DNA of 64,000 nt. Source: Bacillota bacterium. Its GTDB lineage: Bacteria > Bacillota > Ch66 > Ch109. Position numbers and translations under genes: made by a program. The stretch is taken from the NCBI GenBank assembly GCA_013178275.1, contig JABLWZ010000016.1:58650-122649 (forward strand), given 5' to 3'. Below are positions 9,206 to 17,777 of this stretch, in pieces; positions within the stretch are counted from its first letter, which is position 1, and the number at the start of each line of letters is the position of its first letter. The notes under the pieces were generated by a model. That model saw only the letters and a list, made by a program, of their open reading frames with translations. It did not search any database and was not told the origin of the DNA.

Positions 9206-9631
9206 ATGCCGATCGAGGTGTACGTCTTTTTCAACGGCAACTGCCGCGAGGCGGTCGAGTTTTACGCGGAGGTCTTCGGGACCGAAAAACCAAAGATAAT
9301 GACCTACGGCGAAATGCCAAACCCCGACCCCGGCCTTTCGGAGGAGGCGGGGTCCCGGGTGCTGCACACCCTCATGAACATCAGCGGGAGCAGCGTGATG
9401 TTCTCCGACTTTCCCCCCGGCATGCCCTACACCGCGGGGAACAACTTCAGCCTGGTGATAGTGAGCCCGGACGTGGAAGAGATCAAAACGCTGTTTAACC
9501 GGTTGAAAGAGGGCGGCAGTGTCAGCATGGAGCTGCAGGAGACCTTCTGGAGCAAGTGCTACGGCATGCTGACCGACCGGTTCGGGATCGGGTGGCAGTT
9601 CAGCCACTACCTCGGGGGAACGGGAGAATAG
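9206..9631 (+). CDS. VOC-superfamily protein, PhnB/3-demethylubiquinone-MT-like
   Basis: A small protein of 141 residues of the vicinal-oxygen-chelate (glyoxalase/bleomycin resistance) superfamily, PhnB-like branch. Typical features are the opening VYVFFNGNCREAVEFYAEVFG, the central SSVMFSDFPPG, and the ending WSKCYGMLTDRFGIGWQFSH. PhnB-type members form dimers of paired beta-alpha-beta3 units; most have no assigned reaction. I choose the ATG at 9206 over the GTG at 9197 because AAGGAG at 9192-9197 is spaced correctly for it. An inverted repeat (TCTTAT/ATAAGA) sits just upstream. Confidence 0.9.
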   Translation: MPIEVYVFFNGNCREAVEFYAEVFGTEKPKIMTYGEMPNPDPGLSEEAGSRVLHTLMNISGSSVMFSDFPPGMPYTAGNNFSLVIVSPDVEEIKTLFNRLKEGGSVSMELQETFWSKCYGMLTDRFGIGWQFSHYLGGTGE

Positions 9632-9669
9632 CCGTTTTTACTCTGAGCGGTTAGAGGACAAATGGGGCT

Positions 9670-9694
9670 GAAAGGCGGGGAATACCCGCCTTTC
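9670..9694. terminator. Strong hairpin after the VOC gene
   Basis: A perfect 10-base stem (GAAAGGCGGG/CCCGCCTTTC) with a 5-base loop lies 39 bases past the VOC gene. There is no long T run, so it may be a weak terminator or an RNA-stabilising hairpin. Confidence 0.5.
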
Positions 9695-9730
9695 GATGTT
9701 TCGAAGGTATTTTCTTCGATAGGGCAGGCC

Positions 9731-9759
9731 CTGAAATAAAAGCACGAGAGTGGTATAAT
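9731..9759 (+). promoter_or_regulatory. Probable sigma-A promoter for the esterase gene
   Basis: CTGAAA at 9731-9736 and a perfect TATAAT at 9754-9759 are 17 bases apart, 127 bases before the esterase start. Confidence 0.5.
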
Positions 9760-9886
9760 GTGGTAATGCCCCACGAGCCTCCCCTTCTCGGGAACAGCGA
9801 TAATTTAATCAATGGTATTATGCGCGGGGGCAAAACCGAATATTTATGATTAAGCCGGTAAGAACAACCGGTAAAGGGTGATGAGG

Positions 9887-10837
9887 ATGAAGCGGCTGCT
9901 CTGGATAGTCCTGATAGCCATACTGGTCGGCGGTCTGGGGACCCTGGGGGTCCTTCGCCTGGTCTACGGCAAAACCGCGGCTGACTTCGATGAGTCGATG
10001 GTGTCGGGGGCGACCAAACGCACCTACCAGGTCCACTTACCCGACAGCGCGCCGGAGAAGGGCGCGCCGCTTTTGATCGTGCTGCACGGGGTCGGCGCGA
10101 CCGGCGACAGTACGCGGATGCTGACCAGAAATGGGCTGAACCGGCTGGCCGACCAGGAGGGGTTGGTGGTGGTCTACCCCGATGGTATAGCCCGACAGTG
10201 GAACGACGGGCAGATTAAGTCGTTTTTCGGTTCTCAGGGCAGGCCGGACGACGTCAGGTTCATCTCGGACCTGATCGACAAGATGGCCGATACCCGGGGC
10301 ATCGACCGGGGACGGGTTTACGTGGCGGGGATATCGAACGGCGGGGCAATGGCGGAACGTCTGGCGCTGGACCTGCCGGATAGGGTGACTGCGATCGCGG
10401 TGGTGGCGATGACGCTGCCGAAGGGAATGGAGCAGCATCCGTCGACCCCGCCGATCCCGGTTTTGCTTATCAACGGTACCGAGGACCCGGTGGTGCCGTG
10501 GGGTGGTGGAGAGATAACCTTCCTGGGGAAGCGGGGGCAGGTGCTGTCGGCGGAGGAGACGGCGAGGTTCTGGGTGAGGCGGTGCGGGTGCGCGGAGCGT
10601 CCGGTGGTGACCACCGAGCCTGACCGCGATCCGAAAGACGGGACCCGGGTTGAACGGGAGTACTACGGTGGCGGTAAAAACGGCACCGAGGTGCTGCGCT
10701 ACACGGTGACCGGCGGCGGGCACACCTGGCCCGGCGGGATGCAGTACCTGCCGGAGAGTGTGATCGGCCGGACCAGTCGGGACATCGACGCCAACCAGGT
10801 CATATGGAGTTTTTTTAAGGGCAAGACCCGGGGGTAA
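9887..10837 (+). CDS. Exported PHB-depolymerase-type (LpqC-like) esterase
   Basis: A secreted or membrane-anchored alpha/beta hydrolase of about 316 residues. An N-terminal hydrophobic segment (LLWIVLIAILVGGLGTLGVL) is a signal anchor. The oxyanion region LIVLHGVGATGDS lies at about 64-76. The nucleophile elbow GISNGGAMA at about 148-156 carries the catalytic Ser, the Asp is likely in NGTEDPVVPW and the His in GGGHTWPGG near residue 285. This pattern is that of the polyhydroxybutyrate depolymerase/feruloyl esterase family; the natural substrate is open. Three in-frame starts (9878 GTG, 9881 ATG, 9887 ATG) compete; AAAGGGTG at 9873-9880 fits 9887 best. It converges on the next gene. Confidence 0.87.
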   Translation: MKRLLWIVLIAILVGGLGTLGVLRLVYGKTAADFDESMVSGATKRTYQVHLPDSAPEKGAPLLIVLHGVGATGDSTRMLTRNGLNRLADQEGLVVVYPDGIARQWNDGQIKSFFGSQGRPDDVRFISDLIDKMADTRGIDRGRVYVAGISNGGAMAERLALDLPDRVTAIAVVAMTLPKGMEQHPSTPPIPVLLINGTEDPVVPWGGGEITFLGKRGQVLSAEETARFWVRRCGCAERPVVTTEPDRDPKDGTRVEREYYGGGKNGTEVLRYTVTGGGHTWPGGMQYLPESVIGRTSRDIDANQVIWSFFKGKTRG

Positions 10838-10875
10838 CGGAACCGCACCAAACAAGTTCGGCGGTTCCCTGGCTT

Positions 10876-10913
10876 AAAAAAGGCCCTGACCCATGATGGC
10901 TCGGGTCAGCGCC
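10876..10913 (-). terminator. Rho-independent terminator of the DUF4153 gene
   Basis: Read on the minus strand, a 7-base stem CTGACCC/GGGTCAG extended by GGCGC/GGGCC is followed by TTTTTT. It lies about 45 bases past the stop of the minus-strand DUF4153 gene, between two convergent genes. Confidence 0.75.
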
Positions 10914-10957
10914 TGGTGTCATTTGGCAGACACCCCGCCAGGGAAAACTGGACGGTT

Positions 10958-12709
10958 TTATTTCGGGCTGACCAGGATGAGGAATTCGAGACTCATGACC
11001 TCCACCGCGCCCGTTGAATCGTCCCGGTATCCGTGAATATTCTGGAATACATACTTGACCCGGACCTTTTCATTTTCTTCGTAAAGGGTCATCTCGCGGT
11101 AATCAATTTTGGAGGAGTATCCCACCCCGAATTTATCTATCAGTTGTTTGGCCAGATCATAGGCTGAGCGCTTATAAACCTCGCTCCCTGCGAGGTTGAC
11201 TTTTATCTCCTTCAAATTTCCATCGTATAAGACATCCAGGTTATCACTGGAGTATGTAGAGGGAGTGCTGTAGCTTCTAACCAAAATCAAATAACTGTAA
11301 CCGCTGATATCGATTGGACTGACTGCACCATCAGAGCTGTATGTGAAGTAACTCTGTTTGCCGGTAGATCGTGGATAGCCGGCGTAGGTGAATCCGAATA
11401 AATCCTTGGTCTGATCGAGGGTGAATCCGGGCGGCAGGAACTTAACATCACCCAGGCTGTGGTTTTGATTGAAGTACCTGAGTATACTTTGAATCTCAGC
11501 CCGGTCGGCGTCTGAGATCGCCTGGGACGACCTGACGATGGTACCGCCGCTCAGCATCTCGTACCTCGACAGGATGCTTTCGAGCCGCTGGTTCTGGCTG
11601 AGCTTGGAGATGGAGTAGCTGCTCCAGGGGCCGACGACGCACAAAAAGGCGATCAGCGAAAGCGATACGGCCATGATGATGTTGCGCCGGGTCCTGGCGA
11701 TATTCAGGTAGGCCATTACCCCCAGGACCCAGGTCCCCAGCGCGATCACGAAGTAGCGGTTCTCGGTTATCCCGTAGGCGCTGACCCGGATGCCCATGGA
11801 TACGAACATCATGATGATCAGCGGGAGGATCAGCTTCGGCATCCAGAAGATGAATCCCTTAAACCACCGGTTTTCATCGCTCAACGGGGAGATGAAGAAG
11901 ATGATTGCCGCGCACACGACCGAGTACCAAAGGACCAGGTTCGCGACTATCCCGACCGGCCACTGCAGGGTGACTATAATCTTGCCGAAATAGATATACA
12001 GGATCAGGGTAAACACAGCGGTCAGGGGCATGATGATGAAGGAGAGGAGCACCCTCAGCGATTTCGGGTAATCGCCGGTTTCGAACTCCTCGTCATACCG
12101 GGGCACGCCCGATAAAAAGAAGCTGGTCGCGAAGACGCCGACCACCAGGAACCAAACATCGAAGTAATACTTTTCCGTCTTTACCCCCAGCAGGCTTTCC
12201 AGGGTGAACAGGATGGCGGCCAATCCCAGGAACAGCACCAGGGAGAAGATGGCGGTAACGAAGAGTTGGCTCAGCAGTTTAATGGCGTACAGCTCGAAAC
12301 GGTCCCGCCTGCAGAAGTAGGGGATGGTTAAGAAGGCCAGGTAGAACGACAGGTTGAACGCGATGTTCCTGGTCACCGCCACCGTTTTCAGGTCGGGCAG
12401 CCAGAAGTGGTAGTAGAGGATGAGAGCCAGTCCCTCCAGCAGGTATGCCCCGGCAAGGTAGAGCGGCGGGAAACCTCCCTTCCTCTCGGTGATTAGCCTG
12501 GTGCAGAGTGAGACGGGTATCCCCAGGGCGAGGGCCATCGCCACCTTCCCGATGGTTTCCCTGGTCTCCGCGGTGATGCCCGAATCGAGGTGCCACAGCA
12601 CGATCATCAGTATGGCCACCGACGCCGAGAGGGCGAGCGGGATCGGAAAACGCTTGAGGCTGGAGAGCAGTCCCTGCGAGTAAGCCCTTAAAAGGTCCGG
12701 CAGTTTCAT
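10958..12709 (-). CDS. DUF4153 multi-pass membrane protein
   Basis: An integral membrane protein of 583 residues. Residues about 20-400 contain some ten or more hydrophobic spans (for example LALSASVAILMIVLWHL and LFVTAIFSLVLFLGLAAIL), with the inter-helix pattern of DUF4153 proteins. The last 180 residues form a soluble extracytoplasmic domain rich in Tyr and Ser (for example DISGYSYLILVRSYS), probably beta-structured. Function is not established for the family. The frame extends far upstream, but ATG at 12709 (MKLPDLLRAYSQG) is the sensible start, since the extension overlaps the methyltransferase gene on the other strand and reads as low-complexity antisense. It is monocistronic, with its own terminator. 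Confidence 0.82.
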   Translation of the reverse strand: MKLPDLLRAYSQGLLSSLKRFPIPLALSASVAILMIVLWHLDSGITAETRETIGKVAMALALGIPVSLCTRLITERKGGFPPLYLAGAYLLEGLALILYYHFWLPDLKTVAVTRNIAFNLSFYLAFLTIPYFCRRDRFELYAIKLLSQLFVTAIFSLVLFLGLAAILFTLESLLGVKTEKYYFDVWFLVVGVFATSFFLSGVPRYDEEFETGDYPKSLRVLLSFIIMPLTAVFTLILYIYFGKIIVTLQWPVGIVANLVLWYSVVCAAIIFFISPLSDENRWFKGFIFWMPKLILPLIIMMFVSMGIRVSAYGITENRYFVIALGTWVLGVMAYLNIARTRRNIIMAVSLSLIAFLCVVGPWSSYSISKLSQNQRLESILSRYEMLSGGTIVRSSQAISDADRAEIQSILRYFNQNHSLGDVKFLPPGFTLDQTKDLFGFTYAGYPRSTGKQSYFTYSSDGAVSPIDISGYSYLILVRSYSTPSTYSSDNLDVLYDGNLKEIKVNLAGSEVYKRSAYDLAKQLIDKFGVGYSSKIDYREMTLYEENEKVRVKYVFQNIHGYRDDSTGAVEVMSLEFLILVSPK

Positions 12710-12890
12710 GAACCAGGCTCCTTTTTTTGGTATAATTAAGCTGTATACGGATGGTAATCTCCGATTTTTTGGAGCGATCCCTCTATTATGGTCGGGCGAG
12801 TACCAAAAACCGGATATATGTTTTAATAACGCTGATATAGAGTGTATGGATACTGGCAGCGGCATTTTATGGAAAAGCGGGGTGATCGGA

Positions 12891-13457
12891 TTGGCGGGCA
12901 GGGTGTGTCCGGTGTGGCTGGCCGGCGCTCTGGAGGGTCGTATCCGCATGTGGCTGCAGGACCCTCGGGAGGTGCTGGGCGGCTTCCTAAAGCCGGGGTA
13001 CACGGCGGTCGATATCGGGTGCGGGCCGGGTTTCTTCACCACCGCGATGGCGGAGATGGTGGGGGATGAGGGCCGGGTGATAGCGGCCGACCTGCAGCCG
13101 GCGATGCTGGAGAGGATGATGGCCAAGGCCGGGAGGATGAACCTGGCGTCCCGTATCGTGCCGCACCAGTGCCAGCCCGACCGCTTGGGGATCACGGAAA
13201 AGGCTGACTTCGCCCTGGCGTTCTGGATGGTCCACGAGGTCCCGGACCGTGACGGCTTCTTCGCCGAGGTCGCCGCCATGCTGAAAGACAGCGGGTGTTT
13301 CCTGATGGTGGAGCCTCGGATGCATGTCTCGTCCTCGGGGTTCCAGGAATCGGTGGAACGGGCGCGCCGGGCGGGCCTGAAGATGTCGCGGGAGGTAAAA
13401 GTCAGGATGAGCCGGGGGGCGCTGTTCACCCGGGGGCAGCCCGGTGTCCTGGGTTAA
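12891..13457 (+). CDS. Class I SAM-dependent methyltransferase
   Basis: A methyltransferase of about 188 residues. The SAM-binding motif I VDIGCGPGFFT lies about 38-48 residues in, motif II RVIAADLQPAML follows, and motif IV/post-motif FALAFWMVHEVPD is near 105-117. The opening LAGRVCPVWLAGALEGRIR matches a group of small proteins that begin with a Cys-Pro-Trp segment, supporting a TTG start at 12891 with GCGGGGTGAT ahead of it. An upstream in-frame ATG at 12846 is an alternative. Substrate unknown. It is 31 bases before the PstS-like lipoprotein gene, so the two are probably on one transcript. Confidence 0.82.
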   Translation: MAGRVCPVWLAGALEGRIRMWLQDPREVLGGFLKPGYTAVDIGCGPGFFTTAMAEMVGDEGRVIAADLQPAMLERMMAKAGRMNLASRIVPHQCQPDRLGITEKADFALAFWMVHEVPDRDGFFAEVAAMLKDSGCFLMVEPRMHVSSSGFQESVERARRAGLKMSREVKVRMSRGALFTRGQPGVLG

Positions 13458-13488
13458 CACTATAATTCCTTAGAAAAGGGGATATCAG

Positions 13489-14448
13489 ATGAAAAAAGGG
13501 CTTCAAGGTCTCATGGTCATGGTTTTGGCGTTCAGCGTGCTCCTCACGGCCTGCGGTACGAAGACCGAACTTGGCGGCGGCAGGGAAGGCGGGACCGTCC
13601 CGGCCCCCACCACCGCTTCGGTTCCCTCGGTTTCCAAGCCGGCGTTTACCCGGGACACCTTCCCCAAGATCGACGGTTCCACGGCCACCATCCCGCTGTC
13701 CGAGGCTATGGCCGTCAGCGTACTCGGGATGTCCGGGGACGAGGCCCGGAAGTTCATCAAGCACAACACCACCCACTACGCCTACGTCAACCTGATCGAG
13801 GGCAGGGCGGACATCATCTTCGTCACCGAGCCGTCGGCCGAGGAGCTGAAAATCGCCAAGGACGCGAACGTGGAGCTGGAAGTGGTCCCGGTGGTGAAGG
13901 AGGGGTTCGTGTTCCTGGTGAACTCCGCGAACCCGGTCAGCGGCCTGAAGACCCAGCAGATACAGGACATCTACCAGGGCAGGGTCAAGAACTGGAAGGA
14001 GGTCGGCGGGGCCGACCAGGAGATCATCGCCTACCAGAGGGAGCCCAACTCGGGCAGCCAGACCCTGATGGAGCAGACGGTGATGAAGGGGCTCAAGCTG
14101 ACCGCGTCCCCCCGGAATGTGGTCTACGGCATGGACGGACTCATCGACAGCATCGCCAAGTACGACAACTCGAGTGGGGCGCTGGGCTACTCGGTCTATT
14201 ACTACGCCAGGACCATGTACAACAAGGGCACCATCAAGTTCCTGACCATCGACGGAGTGGCCCCTGACAACAAGTCCATCTCCTCGGGCAGCTACCCCTT
14301 CACCAGCGCCTACTACGCGGTTTTTAAGAAGTCGACCCCTCCGGACGCGGGTTCCCGCAAACTGCTGCAGTGGCTGCTGGGGGCCGAGGGGCAAAAGCTG
14401 GCCGAAGACACGGGATACGTCCCGGTCAAAGGTGAGGCAGGGCCATGA
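13489..14448 (+). CDS. PstS-like phosphate-binding lipoprotein
   Basis: A substrate-binding lipoprotein of 319 residues. The signal peptide ends in the lipobox LTAC, giving an acylated Cys at about residue 22. The binding domain has the PBP-like pattern of PstS proteins: YAYVNLIEGRADIIFVTEPS, QIQDIYQGRVKNWKEVGG and QREPNSGSQTLMEQTVMKG, the last being the oxyanion-binding loop. PstS feeds phosphate to PstCAB. No permease or ATPase gene lies nearby, so it may pair with a distant transporter or act as a sensor. The ATG has AAAGGGGAT upstream. It overlaps the next gene by four bases (ATGA), which implies translational coupling. Confidence 0.88.
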   Translation: MKKGLQGLMVMVLAFSVLLTACGTKTELGGGREGGTVPAPTTASVPSVSKPAFTRDTFPKIDGSTATIPLSEAMAVSVLGMSGDEARKFIKHNTTHYAYVNLIEGRADIIFVTEPSAEELKIAKDANVELEVVPVVKEGFVFLVNSANPVSGLKTQQIQDIYQGRVKNWKEVGGADQEIIAYQREPNSGSQTLMEQTVMKGLKLTASPRNVVYGMDGLIDSIAKYDNSSGALGYSVYYYARTMYNKGTIKFLTIDGVAPDNKSISSGSYPFTSAYYAVFKKSTPPDAGSRKLLQWLLGAEGQKLAEDTGYVPVKGEAGP

Positions 14449-15914
14449 AGAGATTCATTGCCATCCTGACAGCGCTCTGCATCTGCCTCGCCGCCTCCGG
14501 CTGCGGGACCAAAAACCCGGGGACGGAGCCGGCGGCCGGCGGTGCGCCGGGGCCGGCGGCCGCTCCCGCGAGCGAAGGCCTAAAGCTGGTGAAAAAACCG
14601 AACAAGACCAAGTACCTCCTGTCGAACGGGATCGAGGTAAAGTACCAGGATGAATCCATCGAGACCCCGAAGGGAACCGTGAGGGTATACCTGCCGCGGA
14701 TATCGGGGCTGGTGGACAAGAACCTGGAGGCCAGGATCAACCAGTCCATAGTGAACGACATCACTGACGGGATCAGGAAAAACGTGGATGAGATAAACCC
14801 CGACCTCTACAGCATGATGGAAGGCACCACCCAGTTCAACGCCAACAACCTGCTTTCAGTGAGCGTTCAAGGGCTGTACTCCCCTCCGATGCTGGGTTTC
14901 CTTTACCGGCTGACCGACGGCCAGAGGCTGTACCTGAAGGACATCTTCACCGAGGGGACCGACTACGTGCCCCTGGTCAACCAGAAGGTGATCGAGGGGT
15001 TGGTTGGAGGGGGCCAGAGCGAGGAGACGACGCTGAGGGAGCCCTTCACCACTATCCGGCCCGACCAGGGATTCTGCTTCGCGCGGGACAAGCTGTATAT
15101 CATCTTCAACAGCGGCGAGGCGGGTTTCGCCCGGGGGAACGCGATCGGCATCCCGATGGACGAGATCGACGATTACGTGGACGTGGCCGACCGTTACTCG
15201 GGCACGGAGCGGAAGACCCAAGAGCGGGGCGACCTGATAGTGAGGAACAACAACATCTTCGTAACGGAAAAAGGCGATATCTATAAAAAGGGCCGGGGGG
15301 CGGTGTGGTCGCACTACCCGAGGATAACCGGCCTCAGGGACAGCGGATTCGAGGATGCCATCAACGGCGACATCAGTGCCGGCCTCCGGGAGGTCCTGGA
15401 CAGCGGCGCGCTCGAAGAGTTGCCCGAGCCGCCCCGGGGCTTTCGGGAATACAGCGCGGTGGTGGAGATGACGGTGGCTTTCAACCATTACGGTATCCTG
15501 ACGATTGAGAGGCGCCTCGAAAATTACGGCGGCTACCGGGTGCCGGGGGACTTCAACCGGCTCTACTCTTACGACCTCCTCAACAAGAAGCGGATAATCC
15601 CCGAGAGCATCCTGGCCCGTTACATCGAGCGGCACCCCGAGGAGGGGCCCGTTTTCACCGGTCTGGTGAAGGAATCGCTGAGGGAGAACCACGGGGGCCG
15701 GGACCCGGGCATCAGCGCCGGACTGGAGCACCTGGATTATACGTCCATCCTGTCTTCAGGGGAGGTTTACTTCGACAAGCGGTACCAGGAAGAAACCCAG
15801 GTCGTCGTCTCCTTCGGACCGAACACCCTCGCCGGGAATACCAGCCGAATAACCGCCCGGGTGCCGCTGAAGGCGATCCTCCAGGAGACCCCGGAGGAGT
15901 TCTTCGCACCTTAA
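14445..15914 (+). CDS. Lipoprotein with two DUF3298/RsiV-like domains
   Basis: A lipoprotein of 489 residues. The signal peptide ends at the lipobox ASGC (Cys about 20), followed by a Pro/Ala-rich linker to about residue 50. Two related segments follow: about 65-255 (RISGLVDKNLEARINQSI, RLTDGQRLYLKDIF) and about 285-480 (ITGLRDSGFEDAINGDI, RLYSYDLLNKKRIIPESI). Each has the pattern of DUF3298/PdaC-RsiV-like domains, in which a helix-strand core precedes a 'DLF' segment. Members of the family bind or are processed with wall hydrolases, but the role here is open. It starts within the stop of the PstS-like gene, so the two lipoproteins are made together. Confidence 0.75.
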   Translation: MKRFIAILTALCICLAASGCGTKNPGTEPAAGGAPGPAAAPASEGLKLVKKPNKTKYLLSNGIEVKYQDESIETPKGTVRVYLPRISGLVDKNLEARINQSIVNDITDGIRKNVDEINPDLYSMMEGTTQFNANNLLSVSVQGLYSPPMLGFLYRLTDGQRLYLKDIFTEGTDYVPLVNQKVIEGLVGGGQSEETTLREPFTTIRPDQGFCFARDKLYIIFNSGEAGFARGNAIGIPMDEIDDYVDVADRYSGTERKTQERGDLIVRNNNIFVTEKGDIYKKGRGAVWSHYPRITGLRDSGFEDAINGDISAGLREVLDSGALEELPEPPRGFREYSAVVEMTVAFNHYGILTIERRLENYGGYRVPGDFNRLYSYDLLNKKRIIPESILARYIERHPEEGPVFTGLVKESLRENHGGRDPGISAGLEHLDYTSILSSGEVYFDKRYQEETQVVVSFGPNTLAGNTSRITARVPLKAILQETPEEFFAP

Positions 15915-15965
15915 ACAGAGCGGCACCACGGTAAAGAAATATGTAACGTCTTCCGATGATGGATC

Positions 15966-15993
15966 AACGCCCCTCGTTTTTATGAGGGGCGTT
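15966..15993. terminator. Terminator after the lipoprotein operon
   Basis: A perfect 10-base stem AACGCCCCTC/GAGGGGCGTT lies 52 bases past the operon. The T-rich stretch is in the loop, so termination efficiency is uncertain. Confidence 0.65.
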
Positions 15994-16058
15994 CTGTCCG
16001 GCTTCGGAGGCTGAAAAGCCCACCACGGCTTGCTTCAGGAATTATAAGCAGGAACTCA

Positions 16059-16074
16059 GTGAGTTTAAACTCAC
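16059..16074. promoter_or_regulatory. Perfect 16-base palindrome, candidate TetR operator
   Basis: GTGAGTTTAAACTCAC is a perfect palindrome 34 bases ahead of a good promoter that drives the TetR gene. Family members usually bind a palindrome at their own promoter. Binding is inferred. Confidence 0.5.
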
Positions 16075-16107
16075 CTTTAGTTTGTTTGGTAAGCTGGGAA
16101 ATAGCTG

Positions 16108-16136
16108 TTGACAGGAGACCCAGGTTGAGATAAATT
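16108..16136 (+). promoter_or_regulatory. Sigma-A promoter of the tetR-hydrolase operon
   Basis: A perfect TTGACA at 16108-16113 is spaced 17 bases from TAAATT at 16131-16136. It lies about 110 bases before the TetR gene. Confidence 0.6.
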
Positions 16137-16246
16137 AGACGGAGGATGATATTAAACGTCGTATAAAAATAATCTAAGTACAGAAGCGGCCCGGTGAACG
16201 GAGGGGATGGCCTATAAACAGCAAAGAGTCTTCCAGGGACGGCCGG

Positions 16247-16828
16247 ATGGAGAGGAAGAAGGCCGCCCAGAGACAGCGGATCGTCGAGGTGGCGATGGCG
16301 CTGTTCAGGGAACAGGGGGTGGAGGCGACCACCATGGAGCAGATCGCCCGGGAGGTGGACATCGCCAAGGGAACCCTGTACAACTACTTCCCGGTCAAGG
16401 AGGCCATCATCAGCGAGTTCATGAAGCGGTCCTTCAGCGAGCGAAACTCGGATTGGGTGCAGAGGCTCGGGCGGCTGCCCGACACCCGGTCCAGGATGGT
16501 CTGGGTCATCTCCGAGCTGGTGCGGGGGATATCGGCGCACCGGGACATCTTCGAACGGTACATGGTGTACCGGATGCAGCGGATGCTCTCCTTCCAGCCC
16601 GATGAGGACGACCAGAGCGGTTTCTACCTGCTGGGGCAGGAGATCATCGGGCTCGGCCAGGAGAGCGGCGAACTCAGGCGCGACGCGCCGGCTTACATCC
16701 AGAGGGAGATGTTCGACTTCGCCTTCATCGAGGTGGTCAAGCTGCTGTTCGCGGACCCCGAGGGGTTTAAGGCGGAGGAGGCGGTATCGATGTGCGTCGA
16801 CCTGTGTCTCCACGGAATTAAAAAATAA
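16247..16828 (+). CDS. TetR/AcrR-family transcription regulator
   Basis: A regulator of 193 residues. Residues about 8-55 are the TetR helix-turn-helix (IVEVAMALFREQGVEATTMEQ, then VDIAKGTLYNYFPVKEAI). The remaining helical domain would bind a ligand and dimerise. The next gene, a hydrolase 28 bases downstream, is the likely target, together with self-repression through the palindrome at 16059. The start is uncertain: ATG 16247 lacks a ribosome site, while GGAGGGG at 16199-16206 would suit an in-frame ATA at 16214, giving 11 more residues. Confidence 0.9.
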   Translation: MERKKAAQRQRIVEVAMALFREQGVEATTMEQIAREVDIAKGTLYNYFPVKEAIISEFMKRSFSERNSDWVQRLGRLPDTRSRMVWVISELVRGISAHRDIFERYMVYRMQRMLSFQPDEDDQSGFYLLGQEIIGLGQESGELRRDAPAYIQREMFDFAFIEVVKLLFADPEGFKAEEAVSMCVDLCLHGIKK

Positions 16829-16856
16829 CTTGTTTACACTATCGGAGGGTTGGATA

Positions 16857-17777
16857 ATGATCAGTTTAAAGGCCCGCCTGGTGCTTTTTATGCTGTACAG
16901 CAGGAACCGGCGGATTAAGCAAAAGGAAAACGTCGACTGGAGCACCCGCGAGGCGGTGGTGCAGTTCCGGCAGCGGGTCGGGGAGGGCGCCGGGAGGTTC
17001 GGCGCGCTGCCCGACGGTATCGAGACCAGACTGCTTACCATCGGGGACATCCCCGCGGAATGGATACTCCACCCTAGGTCGACCAGCGACCGGGTGATGC
17101 TGTATGTCCACGGCGGCGGCTACGTGTCGGGCACCATCGATGCCCACCGGGCGATCGTCGCCAAGTTCGTCCACCGGAGCGAGGTGGGGGCGCTGCTGTT
17201 CGAGTACCGCCTGGCCCCTGAAAACCCCTACCCCGCCGCCCTGGAGGACTCGCTGGCGGTCTACCGCTGGCTGCTGGGACAGGGGGTCCCGCCTTCCAGC
17301 ATCGTGCTGGTGGGGGACTCCGCAGGCGGGGGCCTGGCCCTGGCCACCATGCTCGCCCTGAAGGACCTAGGCGAGCCGCTGCCTGCGGCGGCGGCGGTGT
17401 ACTCCCCGGTGACCGACTACACCTGCTCGGGGGAGTCCTACCGGACCAACGCCGGGACCTGCCTGTCGCCCACGGGGATAGGACCCGCCTTCGCCAGGCA
17501 CTACGCGGGGGGAGAAGACCCGGGGATACCGTATATATCTCCCCTGCATGGGGACCTCCACGGGCTGCCGCCCCTGCTGATCTATGCCGGGGGGTATGAG
17601 ACCCTCCTCGACGACTCGCTCCGGTTCGCGGAGAAGGCCAGGGCGGCGGGCGTGGAGGTGAGGCTTGAGGTGGGCGAGAGGATGTTCCACTGCTACCCCG
17701 CCTGCGCCCCCATGTTTCCCGAGGCCACGGCGGCCCTGAACGACATCTGCGACTTCGTCAGGGCGCACCTTCCTTAA
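16857..17777 (+). CDS. HSL-family alpha/beta hydrolase (carboxylesterase)
   Basis: An esterase of 306 residues of the hormone-sensitive-lipase family. The oxyanion-hole motif is YVHGGGYVSG at about 82-91. The nucleophile elbow GDSAGGG is at about 150-156 with the catalytic Ser. The acid is probably in GYETLLDDS near 245 and the His is in MFHCYP near 277. The family hydrolyses short acyl esters. It starts at ATG 16857 with CGGAGGG in front; the longer open frame upstream overlaps the TetR gene and is not used. Together with the TetR gene it makes a two-gene regulator-enzyme unit. No signal peptide, so cytoplasmic. Confidence 0.9.
   Translation: MISLKARLVLFMLYSRNRRIKQKENVDWSTREAVVQFRQRVGEGAGRFGALPDGIETRLLTIGDIPAEWILHPRSTSDRVMLYVHGGGYVSGTIDAHRAIVAKFVHRSEVGALLFEYRLAPENPYPAALEDSLAVYRWLLGQGVPPSSIVLVGDSAGGGLALATMLALKDLGEPLPAAAAVYSPVTDYTCSGESYRTNAGTCLSPTGIGPAFARHYAGGEDPGIPYISPLHGDLHGLPPLLIYAGGYETLLDDSLRFAEKARAAGVEVRLEVGERMFHCYPACAPMFPEATAALNDICDFVRAHLP

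Noticed and set aside
12710..13429. N-terminal extension of the DUF4153 frame to 823 residues
   Set aside because: The extra 240 residues overlap the methyltransferase gene on the other strand and are Arg/Pro/Ser-rich noise; ATG 12709 starts a normal membrane protein.
16199..16249. ATA start at 16214 for the TetR gene
   Set aside because: The ribosome site GGAGGGG is well placed for it, but ATA is extremely rare and homologues often start near MERKK. Left as a note in the TetR entry.
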